DNA of 64,000 bases from Trueperaceae bacterium (GCA_036381595.1 DASVCN010000023.1:248001-312000); one strand, 5' to 3'; positions 35,095 to 44,002 are shown, counted from the first letter of the stretch. A program made the numbers and translations. The notes: generated by a model from the sequence alone, not told the origin.

Positions 35095-36171
35095 ATGAGT
35101 GAGCCGAAGGTGTCTCTGAGCGCGGGCAAGTACCGCTGCCTGCAGAACCTCGCCGACGACGGGGGGCGCTTCAAGATGGTGGCCGTCGACCAGCGACCCC
35201 CGCTCTTCCGCGCTCTCGCCAGACATGGCGACCGGGACCTGGAGGAGGTCGGCGACGGCGAGATAAGCGACGTCAAGAAGTTGCTGGTGGAAGTCCTCGC
35301 ACGGCACAGCAGCGCCATCCTGGTCGACCCGATCTGGGCTCACCCCGATGCCCTGCCGCTCATTCCGGGCCGGGTGGGCCTCATCTCCACCCTCGAGGAC
35401 TACGCCTTCGAGGAGCGGGCGGGCGAGCGCTATTCACTACCGATCGAAGGGTGGAGCGTGGCCAAGATCAAACGTTGCGCCGCCGACGGAGTGAAGGTAC
35501 TCGCCTACCACCGACCCGATCTCTCTCCGGCCGCCGCCCAGCACCAGGACGCCTTCGTGGCGAGCGTGGGCGAAGCATGCCGCCGCCTCGACATACCCTT
35601 CATCCTCGAGCTGATCTACTATCCGAAGGGGGACGAGCGGGTCGACTCTCCCCGGTTCGCCAGCCAGAAACCCGAGATGGTGCTAACGTCGCTGCGGCAC
35701 TTCGCCCAGCCCCGCTTCGCCGTGGACCTCTTCAAGCTGGAGTTCCCGGCAGACCTCAAGCACACCTTCGAGTTCGCATCGGGCGCCTTCGACGGCCGCG
35801 AGCGCGAACCGGTCTACCGGCTCGCCGAGGTCGAAGGGTACCTGCGTGAACTCGACTCCGCCTCCCCGGTGCCGTGGGTGCTGCTCTCGGCGGGAGTGGG
35901 CAGGCGGGAGTTCGCCGTCGACGTGGAACTGGCCGTGGCCGCCGGCGCCAGCGGCTTCCTCGCCGGCCGGGCCGTGTGGTTCGAAACGCTCGACCCCTAC
36001 CCCGACATGGACGCGGTTCGCCGGAGGCTCATCGACGAGGCGGTTCCCTACCTGGCCTCGATCTCCGGGCTCGCCGACCGGGCCCTGCCCTGGACGGACC
36101 ACCGACGCTTCGGTGGCGCCCCCGTCATCGAAGGGGCTGGCCGGGACTGGTTCGAAAGGTACGCGGAGTGA
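35095..36171 (+). CDS. Class I aldolase, LacD (tagatose-1,6-bisphosphate aldolase) family
   Basis: A 358 aa Schiff-base aldolase. Family landmarks are MVAVDQRPPLFRAL near residue 27, SAILVDPIWAHP, IEGWSVAKIKR, DIPFILELIYYPKGD, the Schiff-base Lys in FAVDLFKLEFPADLKH, and WVLLSAGVGR with GASGFLAGRAVWFE at the phosphate site. It is slightly longer than LacD (326). YihT, the sulfofructose-phosphate aldolase, is in the same superfamily, so the substrate may be a ketose 1-phosphate, 1,6-bisphosphate or sulfo analogue. It lies between the kinase (12-base gap) and a Gfo/Idh gene (four-base overlap). Confidence 0.85.
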   Translation: MSEPKVSLSAGKYRCLQNLADDGGRFKMVAVDQRPPLFRALARHGDRDLEEVGDGEISDVKKLLVEVLARHSSAILVDPIWAHPDALPLIPGRVGLISTLEDYAFEERAGERYSLPIEGWSVAKIKRCAADGVKVLAYHRPDLSPAAAQHQDAFVASVGEACRRLDIPFILELIYYPKGDERVDSPRFASQKPEMVLTSLRHFAQPRFAVDLFKLEFPADLKHTFEFASGAFDGREREPVYRLAEVEGYLRELDSASPVPWVLLSAGVGRREFAVDVELAVAAGASGFLAGRAVWFETLDPYPDMDAVRRRLIDEAVPYLASISGLADRALPWTDHRRFGGAPVIEGAGRDWFERYAE

Positions 36172-37244
36172 GCGAGGAGCTGGGAGTCCTGATCGTAGGC
36201 GCCGGCGAGATGGGCGCCCGCCACGCCGGCCACTGGCGGGAGGCGGGCGCCCGGGTGATGGGAGTGTTCGACCCCGACACGCTCCGCGCCGACGCCCTCG
36301 CCTCCTTGCATGGCGGCACCGCGGTGCGCACCCTGGACGAGGCGCTCAGCCTGGATGCTGTAGGGGTCGTTTCCGTGTGCACACCCACTTTCCTCCATGC
36401 GAATTTCACGATCGCGTCACTACGGGCCGGAAAGCATGTTCTGTGCGAGAAGCCGGCCGCCCTCACCCTGGCCGAAGCGTTGGCGATGAAGGAGGCCGAG
36501 GAGGCGAGCGGCAAACTGCTGCGCATCGGCTTCATGCGGCGTTTCGACCCGGCCACCCACCAACTGCGCAGGTTCGCTGCCGGGATCGGCAGCCCGCTAC
36601 TTGCTCAGGCCACCATCGCGGCGGGCGTAAGGCCCAAGCTGATGATGCATGACGCCGCGGCCAACGGCGGGCCGATCATCGACATGTGCTGCCACGTCTT
36701 CGACCTCTGGGCGCTGCTGTTCGGGGAGGCGCCGGCGCTGGTACGGGCGCACGGTTACACGTTCAGCGAACACAAGCCGCAGGTGGCGGCGATACGAAGG
36801 AAGGCCCTCGACAGTGCCCACCTGACCCTCGCCTATCCGGGTGGGAGCGTCGGTCAGATCCAGGTGTCGTGGGGGCTGCCCAGCGGCATCGCGCCGATAG
36901 AACGCCATACCTACATGGCCCCGGAAGGTCTCGTCACCGTCGAGTGGCCCAGCGAGGTGACCCTCCACGACGGCCACGGCACCACTCGCTGGAGCACTCG
37001 CGGGGAAGACCCGTGGCGGGCTCAGATCGCCGCGTTCGCGGCCGAGATCGCCGGGCTGGAACTCGCCCCCGGAGGTTCCGGCACGCAGGCGGCCGTCGAC
37101 CCGCGTCCAGTTCTCGCGACGATCGACGACGGCATCGCCGCGCTGCGGGTGTCGCTGGCTGCCATCCGCTCGGTAGAGGGACGTTGCGACGTGGGTCCGG
37201 CCGAACTGGAGCCGGAGCCGCAGATGCCCCTGACGGGCGCCTGA
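36168..37244 (+). CDS. Gfo/Idh/MocA-family oxidoreductase 1
   Basis: A 358 aa NAD(P)-dependent dehydrogenase. The N-terminal Rossmann domain has LIVGAGEMGARHAGHW, CTPTFLHANF and the catalytic-Lys motif LCEKPAALT; the C-terminal domain has GFMRRFDP and the active-site Asp/His pair in IIDMCCHVFDLW. The GTG at 36168 overlaps the aldolase stop (GTGA), which proves coupling and excludes the longer upstream frame. It probably acts on a sugar, inositol or sugar acid. It differs clearly from the next dehydrogenase, so the two are likely to do different steps. Confidence 0.88.
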   Translation: MSEELGVLIVGAGEMGARHAGHWREAGARVMGVFDPDTLRADALASLHGGTAVRTLDEALSLDAVGVVSVCTPTFLHANFTIASLRAGKHVLCEKPAALTLAEALAMKEAEEASGKLLRIGFMRRFDPATHQLRRFAAGIGSPLLAQATIAAGVRPKLMMHDAAANGGPIIDMCCHVFDLWALLFGEAPALVRAHGYTFSEHKPQVAAIRRKALDSAHLTLAYPGGSVGQIQVSWGLPSGIAPIERHTYMAPEGLVTVEWPSEVTLHDGHGTTRWSTRGEDPWRAQIAAFAAEIAGLELAPGGSGTQAAVDPRPVLATIDDGIAALRVSLAAIRSVEGRCDVGPAELEPEPQMPLTGA

Positions 37245-37245
37245 G

Positions 37246-38247
37246 ATGCGGGTGGCGCTCATCGGCGGGGGCCGCTGGGGCGCGGTGCACCGCAACGCCC
37301 TGCGCACCGTGGGCGCCGACCTCGCCGCCGTGCTCGTCGCCAGCGAGGACTCGGCCCGGAGGCTCGCTCGCGAGTGGGGTGTGCCGGCGACCACGAGTAT
37401 CGACGCTTTCTTCGATCAGCCCAGCGACGCCGTCATCGTGGCGGGCCCGAACTACCTCCACGCCCGCCAGACGATCGCGAGTCTCGAAGCGGGCCGTCAC
37501 GTGCTGGTCGAGAAACCGATGGCGCTCGACACGCGGGAGTGCAACGCCGTCCTGGCCGCAGCCGCCCGGACCGGAAGGTTGGTGGCCGTGGGCCACGAGA
37601 TGAGAGTGTTCACCCTCTTCGCCGAGGTGAAACGCATCCTCGAGGAGGGCGCGCTGGGCGCCCCGGTCCACCTCAAGATCGACCTGTGGCGCCGCCCCTA
37701 CCGCAGCGGCGCCGGCGGCTGGAAGACCGACCCCGCGAAGATCGGTTCGACGGTCCTCGAGGAGCCGATCCACTATCTGGACCTGGCGCGCTGGTACCTG
37801 GGGCCGGTCGCCGAACTGCAGGCGTGGGGCAAGAGCCGCAGCGGCCGGGAGGGGCTCCGGGAGAACCTCGACGTCCGGCTCGAACACGAGGGCGGTGCTC
37901 GCTCCTGGGTCACACGCTCCATCGCCGCCTACGGGCATCAGGTAACGCTGATGGTCGTCGGAGAGGAGGGGGCCCTCCGGGCCTCCTGGCGCGGCCGCAT
38001 GGACATGGACACCGAACCGGTGGTCAGTCTCACACTGCACCGCGGCGCCGCTACTCACGAGGTCGCGCTCTCCCGGAAGACTGGACACGCCTTCGATGTC
38101 CCCCGCCAGACCAGGGCATTCCTGGACGCCGTCAGCGGCAAGGGCCGGCCAGCGGCGACCGGCGATGACGGCTGCGCTGCGGTGGCGCTCTGCCTGGCTG
38201 TCGAGGAGTCGCTGCAGCAGGGGAGCAGCGTGGTGGCACTCCGCTAG
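37246..38247 (+). CDS. Gfo/Idh/MocA-family oxidoreductase 2
   Basis: A 333 aa dehydrogenase with VALIGGGRWGAVHRNAL at the N-terminus, NYLHARQTIASLEAG, the catalytic Lys in VEKPMAL, GHEMRVFTLF, and EEPIHYLDLARWYLG with Asp/His in the C-terminal domain. It starts one base after the previous stop. The REYW-like WKTDPAKIG segment is common in inositol and amino-sugar dehydrogenases, so a cyclic or ring-form substrate is plausible. It closes the right arm of the sugar locus. Confidence 0.88.
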   Translation: MRVALIGGGRWGAVHRNALRTVGADLAAVLVASEDSARRLAREWGVPATTSIDAFFDQPSDAVIVAGPNYLHARQTIASLEAGRHVLVEKPMALDTRECNAVLAAAARTGRLVAVGHEMRVFTLFAEVKRILEEGALGAPVHLKIDLWRRPYRSGAGGWKTDPAKIGSTVLEEPIHYLDLARWYLGPVAELQAWGKSRSGREGLRENLDVRLEHEGGARSWVTRSIAAYGHQVTLMVVGEEGALRASWRGRMDMDTEPVVSLTLHRGAATHEVALSRKTGHAFDVPRQTRAFLDAVSGKGRPAATGDDGCAAVALCLAVEESLQQGSSVVALR

Positions 38248-38314
38248 TCGGGCCAGATGCAGGCCGGGGACGCGGGGCCGAGTGCGAGCGCCCCTAGGAT
38301 GGTGGTCTGACCGC

Positions 38315-40564
38315 TTACGCCTCGTTGCGCCCGGACGCCCCGGACAGCAGCGCCACCAGGGCGTAACAGCCCGACGCCGCCCAGGCGACCGTGTCGAAGC
38401 CCCACACGATCGCCAGGGCCGTGGCTGCCACGGCGCCCGTGACCGAGGCGACCCCGTTGACCAACCAGGCGGTCGCTACCGGGCCGGCGCCCAACCGGCC
38501 GAGGGAGCGCAACAGCAGCGGGAATGGGACGCCCAGTGCGAAGGCGACCGGCAGCATTGTGGCGGCGGTACCTGCAGCGGCTCCGGCGGCAGGTAGCGAG
38601 CGCATGAGCCGTGCCGCGAGCGGCCAGCCGGCCGACCAGGCGACGGCCAGCAGAGCCGCGGCGCCTCCGGCGAAGGCGATCCACCGGTACTCGGCACCCG
38701 GGCGGCAGCGCGCAGCCAGGCCGGATCCGCAAGCTGCCCCGAGCAGCAGGGTCGCCAGTACCGTCGCGAGTGTGAGCGAGGGGTGGCCGATGAGCAACTG
38801 GGCGCGCTGCAGGACGCCTATCTCGACGAGCATGAAGCCGGCCCCCAGACAAGCGACCATCGCCGGTGCGACGAGGAGTTGTCGGCCCCGCTGGGACCCG
38901 CGCAGCGTGAACAGCAGCAGGACGCTCAGGAGGAGGGTTCCGAGACCCCAGGCCAGGGGGCGAAGCGCCCGCGGCAAACCCCTCTCGAACTGGTAGAAGA
39001 AGGGCCTCTCGTCGGTGGTGGGGCGCAAGTCCACGTCATCGCCTGCTTCGGTCAGCGCCTCCAGCCCGGCTTCACCGGCCAGTATCCGCACGAGCTCGGC
39101 CGGGCCGATCAACCCCGGGACGTAGAGGAGCGCGTAGCCGCGCGCTTCCGCCACGCGGGCCCAATCGACCGCCTGGGATCGTGTCAAAGGAGCCCCGTTC
39201 ACCAGCAGCAGCGGCACCGGTGGCTGGGCGCTCGTGTCGAGGGCGGCGAAGAGGTGGCGTGCGGCGTCGTCCAACGGTTCCCCGCGTCGCTCGAGGGTGG
39301 CGAGGGCGGTAGTCATCGCTCGGGTGAGGGTGAGCTCGTCGTAGAGCTTCAGCGCCACCCGACCCTCGGTACTGAGGTGGTCGAGGTAGGAGTCGAAGGC
39401 CTCCACCGTGTAGAGGCCGTTCTCGACGAGGGCGAGGCCCCGGGCCTCGGCGGCCCCGCTCACCACCTGCGAGAGGAGGATCAGGTCGTACTCGCCGTCG
39501 CGCCGTCGCAAGGCGCTGCGGCCGTCGTCGATGATGAGCTCGGTCCCCTCGCCGTAGAGGTCGCCGGCGTACTCGACCAGGCTCCTGGTCAGGGCGACGG
39601 CCGACTCGTTTATCTCCGCAGCAACCAGCCGTCGGGCACCGGAACTGCGGGTGAGAGCGATGTCCAGGCCTCCCCCGGGACCTATCAGGAAAACGCTCTC
39701 GGGCGGGTCCACCGCGAAGGCGAGGCTCCCGATGTCGGCTAGCCAGGTTCGTGGCCTGGAAGCGTCGGGCACGAGAGAACCGGCTCCGCCGTCGAGATAG
39801 ATCAGGTACCGGTCGCGCTCCTCGTGATGGACGAGGTCGGTTCGTGCGAACGAGTTCCAGCGGGTCTCGACCACGCTTGCCCCGTCGCGCAGCGTCCGGC
39901 GTATCGGCTTGGGGGTGGAGAGTTCGCCCAAGTCGAGGCTGGGGCCCACGCCGGTCGAGTGGAGGAGTACCGCCGCTGCCACCAGCAGCGCCGTGACGAG
40001 CGAGCCGGCCGAGCGCGGGGCGAGCAACGACCCGGCCAGTGCGGGAGCCAACGCCGCCGCCAGCATGCCGCCGGGTCCGCCGAGGAGGTCGAGCAGCGGC
40101 ACGGCCAGGAGAGCGCCGGCGCCAGCGCCGGCCAGGTCGGCGAGGTAGAGCCGGGGGCTGGCGTCGGATCGCCGGGCGAAGATACCGGTGACGGTCACGC
40201 CGATGAACAGATAGGGGAGCGCCGTCAGCGGGAGCAGGACGAACCTCTGCCCCGAGTCCTCGCTGCCCAGCGCGTAGAGCGTCAGTACGACCGCGGCCAG
40301 CGCCGCGAGCGACGAGAAGAACGGCCAGTGGCGGGGATGCCTGGCGAGCTCGGAGAGCCGTGCGAGAGCGGCCCCTGCGGCGAGTCCGAGCACGGCGATC
40401 GACAGAACCAGATAGCTGTAGGTGGAGAAGAAGAGGACCGAGAGCAGACGAGTGAGGGAGATCTCGAACAGGAGGCCGCCGGCGGCGAGGAGACTGAGCG
40501 CGGCCGCAAGGCGGAGAGTCCTCCCGGTCCGCTGCGGCGCCCCTGCGGTGGCGACCGAAGTCAC
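38315..40564 (-). CDS. Membrane protein with internal spermidine-synthase-like domain
   Basis: A 749 aa polytopic protein: about six or seven transmembrane segments (residues 15-215), a soluble Rossmann methyltransferase-like domain (roughly 220-520), then six more segments. The soluble part shows VFLIGPGGGLDIAL, AAEINESAV, IIDDGRSALRR and YDLILLSQVV, the nucleotide-binding pattern of spermidine synthases. Bacterial membrane spermidine-synthase-like proteins of this layout are known but their reaction is mostly undefined; the usual catalytic Asp of SpeE cannot be confirmed. The start is GTG, 10 bases after dppC-like, so it belongs to the transporter operon. Confidence 0.8.
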   Translation of the reverse strand: MTSVATAGAPQRTGRTLRLAAALSLLAAGGLLFEISLTRLLSVLFFSTYSYLVLSIAVLGLAAGAALARLSELARHPRHWPFFSSLAALAAVVLTLYALGSEDSGQRFVLLPLTALPYLFIGVTVTGIFARRSDASPRLYLADLAGAGAGALLAVPLLDLLGGPGGMLAAALAPALAGSLLAPRSAGSLVTALLVAAAVLLHSTGVGPSLDLGELSTPKPIRRTLRDGASVVETRWNSFARTDLVHHEERDRYLIYLDGGAGSLVPDASRPRTWLADIGSLAFAVDPPESVFLIGPGGGLDIALTRSSGARRLVAAEINESAVALTRSLVEYAGDLYGEGTELIIDDGRSALRRRDGEYDLILLSQVVSGAAEARGLALVENGLYTVEAFDSYLDHLSTEGRVALKLYDELTLTRAMTTALATLERRGEPLDDAARHLFAALDTSAQPPVPLLLVNGAPLTRSQAVDWARVAEARGYALLYVPGLIGPAELVRILAGEAGLEALTEAGDDVDLRPTTDERPFFYQFERGLPRALRPLAWGLGTLLLSVLLLFTLRGSQRGRQLLVAPAMVACLGAGFMLVEIGVLQRAQLLIGHPSLTLATVLATLLLGAACGSGLAARCRPGAEYRWIAFAGGAAALLAVAWSAGWPLAARLMRSLPAAGAAAGTAATMLPVAFALGVPFPLLLRSLGRLGAGPVATAWLVNGVASVTGAVAATALAIVWGFDTVAWAASGCYALVALLSGASGRNEA

Positions 40565-40574
40565 CGCCGTCCCA

Positions 40575-41462
40575 TCAGCGCATCCGCGGATCGAGCAGAT
40601 CGCGTAGGCCGTCCCCCAGCAGGTTGAAGCCGAGCACCGAGATCATTATCGCCAGGCCCGGGAAGATCCCCATCCAGGGCGCCTGAGCCAGGTAAGAGCG
40701 CCCCTCGGCCAGCATCCGCCCCCATGACGGGTCCGGAGGTTGCGTGCCCAGTCCGAAGAAGGAGAGCGCCGCCTCGGCGAGGATGGCGAAGGCTAGACTG
40801 AGCGAGGTCTGGACGATTATCGGGCCGGTAGCGTTGGGGAAGACGTGGCGGTACATTATCCCGCCCGAACCGCGGCCCAACGCGCGAGCGGCGGTGACGA
40901 ACTCTCTGCCCCTCACGCTTATGACCGCGCCCCTCGCGACCCTGGCGAAGATCGGGATGTAGACGATCGCGATGGCGATCATGGCGTTGGTCACCCCGCG
41001 ACCGAGGATGGCCATGACGGTTATGGCGAGGAGGACGGCCGGGAAGGCGAAGAGGACGTCCATGAGGCGCATGATCAGCTCGTCGAGCCAGCCGCCCAGG
41101 TAGCCGGCGATCACCCCGAGGAACACGCCGACGGTACCGGAGATGCCGACCGCGATTAGGGCGACCTTCAGTGACACCGCCGCCCCGTAGAGGACCCGGG
41201 TGAAGATATCCCTGCCGAACTCGTCGGTTCCGAAGGGGTGCTCCAGGCTGGGCGGCGCGAACTGGGCGGTGAAGTCCATCTGAGTGTACTCGAAGGGGGC
41301 GATCCTGCCGCCGAAGAGGGCGGTGAACACCAGCAGCAGCACGATGAGGGCGCCGGTGACTGCCAATCGGTGGCGCAGGAAGCGTCTGGCGAAGCGCGCG
41401 GCTGCGCCCGCTTCCACCGGCTCGCGCCGGCTGGCAGCGCCGGGGGCGGTCGTCTCAGGCAT
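40575..41462 (-). CDS. Oligopeptide-type ABC transporter permease (DppC-like)
   Basis: A 295 aa permease of the PepT family with an N-terminal OppC-like segment (FLRHRLAVTGALIVLLLV), the loop EHPFGTDEFGRDIFTRVLYG that is diagnostic for DppC/OppC, and the ATPase-docking EFVTAARALGRGSGGIMYRH. It overlaps the DppB-like gene by 8 bases. No DppD/DppF ATPase genes lie in the window, so the energising subunits must be encoded elsewhere. Confidence 0.93.
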   Translation of the reverse strand: MPETTAPGAASRREPVEAGAAARFARRFLRHRLAVTGALIVLLLVFTALFGGRIAPFEYTQMDFTAQFAPPSLEHPFGTDEFGRDIFTRVLYGAAVSLKVALIAVGISGTVGVFLGVIAGYLGGWLDELIMRLMDVLFAFPAVLLAITVMAILGRGVTNAMIAIAIVYIPIFARVARGAVISVRGREFVTAARALGRGSGGIMYRHVFPNATGPIIVQTSLSLAFAILAEAALSFFGLGTQPPDPSWGRMLAEGRSYLAQAPWMGIFPGLAIMISVLGFNLLGDGLRDLLDPRMR

Positions 41463-42405
41463 ATTCCACGCTCGGGTCGAGCAGCACGTAGGAGAGGTCG
41501 GTGAGCAGGTTGATGATGACGAAAGCCGCCGCCGTGGTCAGAACCGCCGCCTGCAGCAGCGGATAGTCGCGCTGGAGGGTGGCGTTGAGCGCTATCGACC
41601 CCAGGCCCGGCCAGGCGAAGATGATCTCGACCACCACCACCGCCGAGAAGAGCGTGGCCATCTGCAGTCCGACGATGGTCACGATCGAGATGGCGGCGTT
41701 GCGCAGGACGTGCTTCACGAGGATCTTCCCCTCCCGCAACCCTTTCGCCCTGGCGGTCCTCACGTAGTCGTTGCGCAGGACCTCGAGCATGGCGCTGCGG
41801 ACGAACCGTGCCATTATCGAGCCGCTGATGATCCCTACCGTCGTCGCCGGCAGGATGATGTGGCTGAGGAACGGTCCGAGCCCCTGGGAGAGCGGTGCGT
41901 AACGGCTGGACGGCAACCAGTCGAGCGTCTCGGCGAAGAGCAGGATGAGGAGTATGCCCATCCAGAAGTCTGGGATGGAGACCCCTATCTGGCTGAGCAG
42001 CGAGACGCCCAGATCGCGCCGGCCGCCCGGTTTGAGGGCCGAGATGATCCCGGCTGGCAGGGCGATGAGGAGGCCTACCAGCAGGGCTGCGAAGGCGAGG
42101 ATCAGGGTGGCGGGGAGGCGGTTGGCGAGCACTCCGGTTATCGGCTGGCCGGTGATCAGGCTCTCGCCGAAGTTGCCGTGCAGCACGATACCGCCCAGCC
42201 AATCCAGGTATTGGACGTGGAGCGGCCGGTCGAGACCCAACCGGTGCTCGACCGCGGCCACGTCCTGGGGCGTCGCCTGGACGCCAAGCCTCACGCGCGC
42301 CGGACTTCCGGGGATGAGCGGGACGATCGCGAAGGTGAGGATAGAAACGCCGAACAGCACCAGCAGGAGGCTGCCCAGTCGTTGCATCAGATAGCGGAGG
42401 CTCAA
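41455..42405 (-). CDS. Oligopeptide-type ABC transporter permease (DppB-like)
   Basis: A 316 aa permease with the DppB opening RYLMQRLGSLLLVLFGVS, PGSPARVRLG, LGLDRPLHVQYLDWLGG, LPATLILAFAAL, and the docking loop NDYVRTARAKGLREGKILV. The start is taken as TTG at 42405 because GGGAG lies five bases upstream and the LSLRYL opening fits DppB. An ATG six codons later has no ribosome site. A 13-base-pair stem-loop separates it from the binding-protein gene. Confidence 0.92.
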   Translation of the reverse strand: MSLRYLMQRLGSLLLVLFGVSILTFAIVPLIPGSPARVRLGVQATPQDVAAVEHRLGLDRPLHVQYLDWLGGIVLHGNFGESLITGQPITGVLANRLPATLILAFAALLVGLLIALPAGIISALKPGGRRDLGVSLLSQIGVSIPDFWMGILLILLFAETLDWLPSSRYAPLSQGLGPFLSHIILPATTVGIISGSIMARFVRSAMLEVLRNDYVRTARAKGLREGKILVKHVLRNAAISIVTIVGLQMATLFSAVVVVEIIFAWPGLGSIALNATLQRDYPLLQAAVLTTAAAFVIINLLTDLSYVLLDPSVEYA

Positions 42406-42455
42406 TGTGGCTCCCGTCCCGGCTCGGTTCCACGCCTCGGCGAGAGCCGGGAGTG

Positions 42456-42486
42456 GCGCCCGGACGGCGGTGGGCCGTCCGGACGC
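42456..42486 (-). terminator. 13-bp stem-loop after the peptide-binding-protein gene
   Basis: Bases 42456-42468 pair with 42474-42486, 12 of 13 positions, around GGTGG. It begins 7 bases after the binding-protein stop. There is no long T tract, so stabilisation or partial termination is likelier than full termination. Confidence 0.55.
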
Positions 42487-42493
42487 CGTCGAC

Positions 42494-44002
42494 TCAGTTG
42501 TCGAGCCAGGTCTCGGCGAACCGTACCGCCTGGTCGGTGCGCGTTTCGAAACCCTGCACATAGGGTCGGTAGGCGTGGATGTTGAGGGGGTTGTAGAGGT
42601 AGATGTAGGGTGCCTCGTCAACGACGATCCGGTTGATCTCCTCGTAGATCGGGAGTCGCTCGATGAAGCCCTGGGTGCGGCGGCCCTCGACGAGGAGTTC
42701 ATCGACCCTGGGGTTGCTGTAGCCGGTGAAGTTGAAGACCTCGCCGGTCTTGTGCTGGGCGTAGAAGTAGTCGTCGGGGTCGACCAGCCCGTTCCAGGAG
42801 CAGATGTAGGTGTCGTAGTTGCCGGCACCCTCCTCCTCCAGCCACTCGGCCCACTCGAGAGTGCGGATGGTGGCGTCGATTCCGACCGAGGCGAGGTTCT
42901 GCTGGACCACCTGGGCGATGCGGATCGACTCCTCGTATTGGGTGGTAGGCATGATCTCGAGCTCGAAGCCGTCACCCACGCCGGCCTCCTCGAGAAGCTG
43001 GCGGGCCTTCTCGGGGTCGTACTCGTACGGCGCGTAGCCCAACGCCCAGGCGCTGGAGGAGGGGATCGGGTCCTGCGTGGGCTCGGCGATGCCGAAGGTC
43101 GCGGCGAGGACGATGTTGTCCCGCTGCAGCGCGTAGGAGAGCGCCTGGCGCACCTTCACGTCATCCAGCGGCTCCCGCTCGGTGTTGACGCCGATGTACC
43201 AGTAGGCGCCAGCGGTCGTCTCGTCCACCACCACCTCTTCGCTCTCGCTCAGCTGCTCCACGCTCTGCGGGGGGATGCTGATCGCCCAGTCGACGTCGCC
43301 CGACACGAGAGCTGTGCGCCGCACCGAGCCGTCGGTGATGATCTGGATCTCGACGGCGTCGAGGTAGGGGAGGCCCTCCCGCCAGTAGTGCTCGTTCCGC
43401 TCGAGCATCACGAGGTTGCCGGGGCGGTAGTCGGTGATCCGGAAGGGTCCGGTGCCGATGGGGATGTTGATGGTGCCGTCGGCCTCGACGCTCTCCTCGG
43501 CGAAGATGCCTACCGACTTGTTGACGGCCAGGTGGCCCAGCAGGGCCGCATTGGGCGCTTCCAGCGTGAGCACTACCGTGCTCTCGTCGGGCGCCGCCAC
43601 GTCGGTGACTCCGGCCAGCAGGTAGGCGTTGCCCGAACCGGTCGCTGGATCGAGCATCCGGTCGTACACCCGCACCACGTCCTGAGCGGTCATCTCGGTG
43701 CCGTTGGAGAACATGATCCCGTCACGCAGGTGGAACGTATAGGTCAGCCCGTCGTCAGACACCTCCCACGACTCGGCCAGGGAGGGCACCACGTTCTGCT
43801 CGGCGTCTAGGGTGACGAGGGTGTCGAGAACGTTCTCGAGGACCTGGAAGCTGGAGTAGGCGCTGGTGATGTGGGGGTCGAGGCCTACCGGATCCTGGGC
43901 CCAGGCTGCGACGAGGGTGCCGCCTTGCTGCTGGGCGCTGGCCAGGCCGAACAGGGCCACTAGCAGGCCCACGAACAGGGGCCGTAGAAGGGTTCGGGTC
44001 AA
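42494..44002 (-). CDS. Oligopeptide-type ABC transporter substrate-binding protein
   Basis: Family 5 extracellular binding protein, 502 aa. The signal peptide is LLRPLFVGLLVALFGLASA. Then GGTLVAAWAQDPVGLDPHI, VVPSLAESWEVSDDGLTYTF, LRDGIMFSNGTEMTAQDVV, GTGPFRITDYRPGNLVMLER and VRQALSYALQRD follow in the order usual for DppA-like proteins. I chose the TTG at 44002 because GGAG lies eight bases upstream and the signal peptide begins there; an upstream in-frame start would add about 30 unlikely residues. The ligand may be a peptide, opine, nickel chelate or glycoside. It follows lrp by 53 bases. Confidence 0.9.
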   Translation of the reverse strand: MTRTLLRPLFVGLLVALFGLASAQQQGGTLVAAWAQDPVGLDPHITSAYSSFQVLENVLDTLVTLDAEQNVVPSLAESWEVSDDGLTYTFHLRDGIMFSNGTEMTAQDVVRVYDRMLDPATGSGNAYLLAGVTDVAAPDESTVVLTLEAPNAALLGHLAVNKSVGIFAEESVEADGTINIPIGTGPFRITDYRPGNLVMLERNEHYWREGLPYLDAVEIQIITDGSVRRTALVSGDVDWAISIPPQSVEQLSESEEVVVDETTAGAYWYIGVNTEREPLDDVKVRQALSYALQRDNIVLAATFGIAEPTQDPIPSSSAWALGYAPYEYDPEKARQLLEEAGVGDGFELEIMPTTQYEESIRIAQVVQQNLASVGIDATIRTLEWAEWLEEEGAGNYDTYICSWNGLVDPDDYFYAQHKTGEVFNFTGYSNPRVDELLVEGRRTQGFIERLPIYEEINRIVVDEAPYIYLYNPLNIHAYRPYVQGFETRTDQAVRFAETWLDN

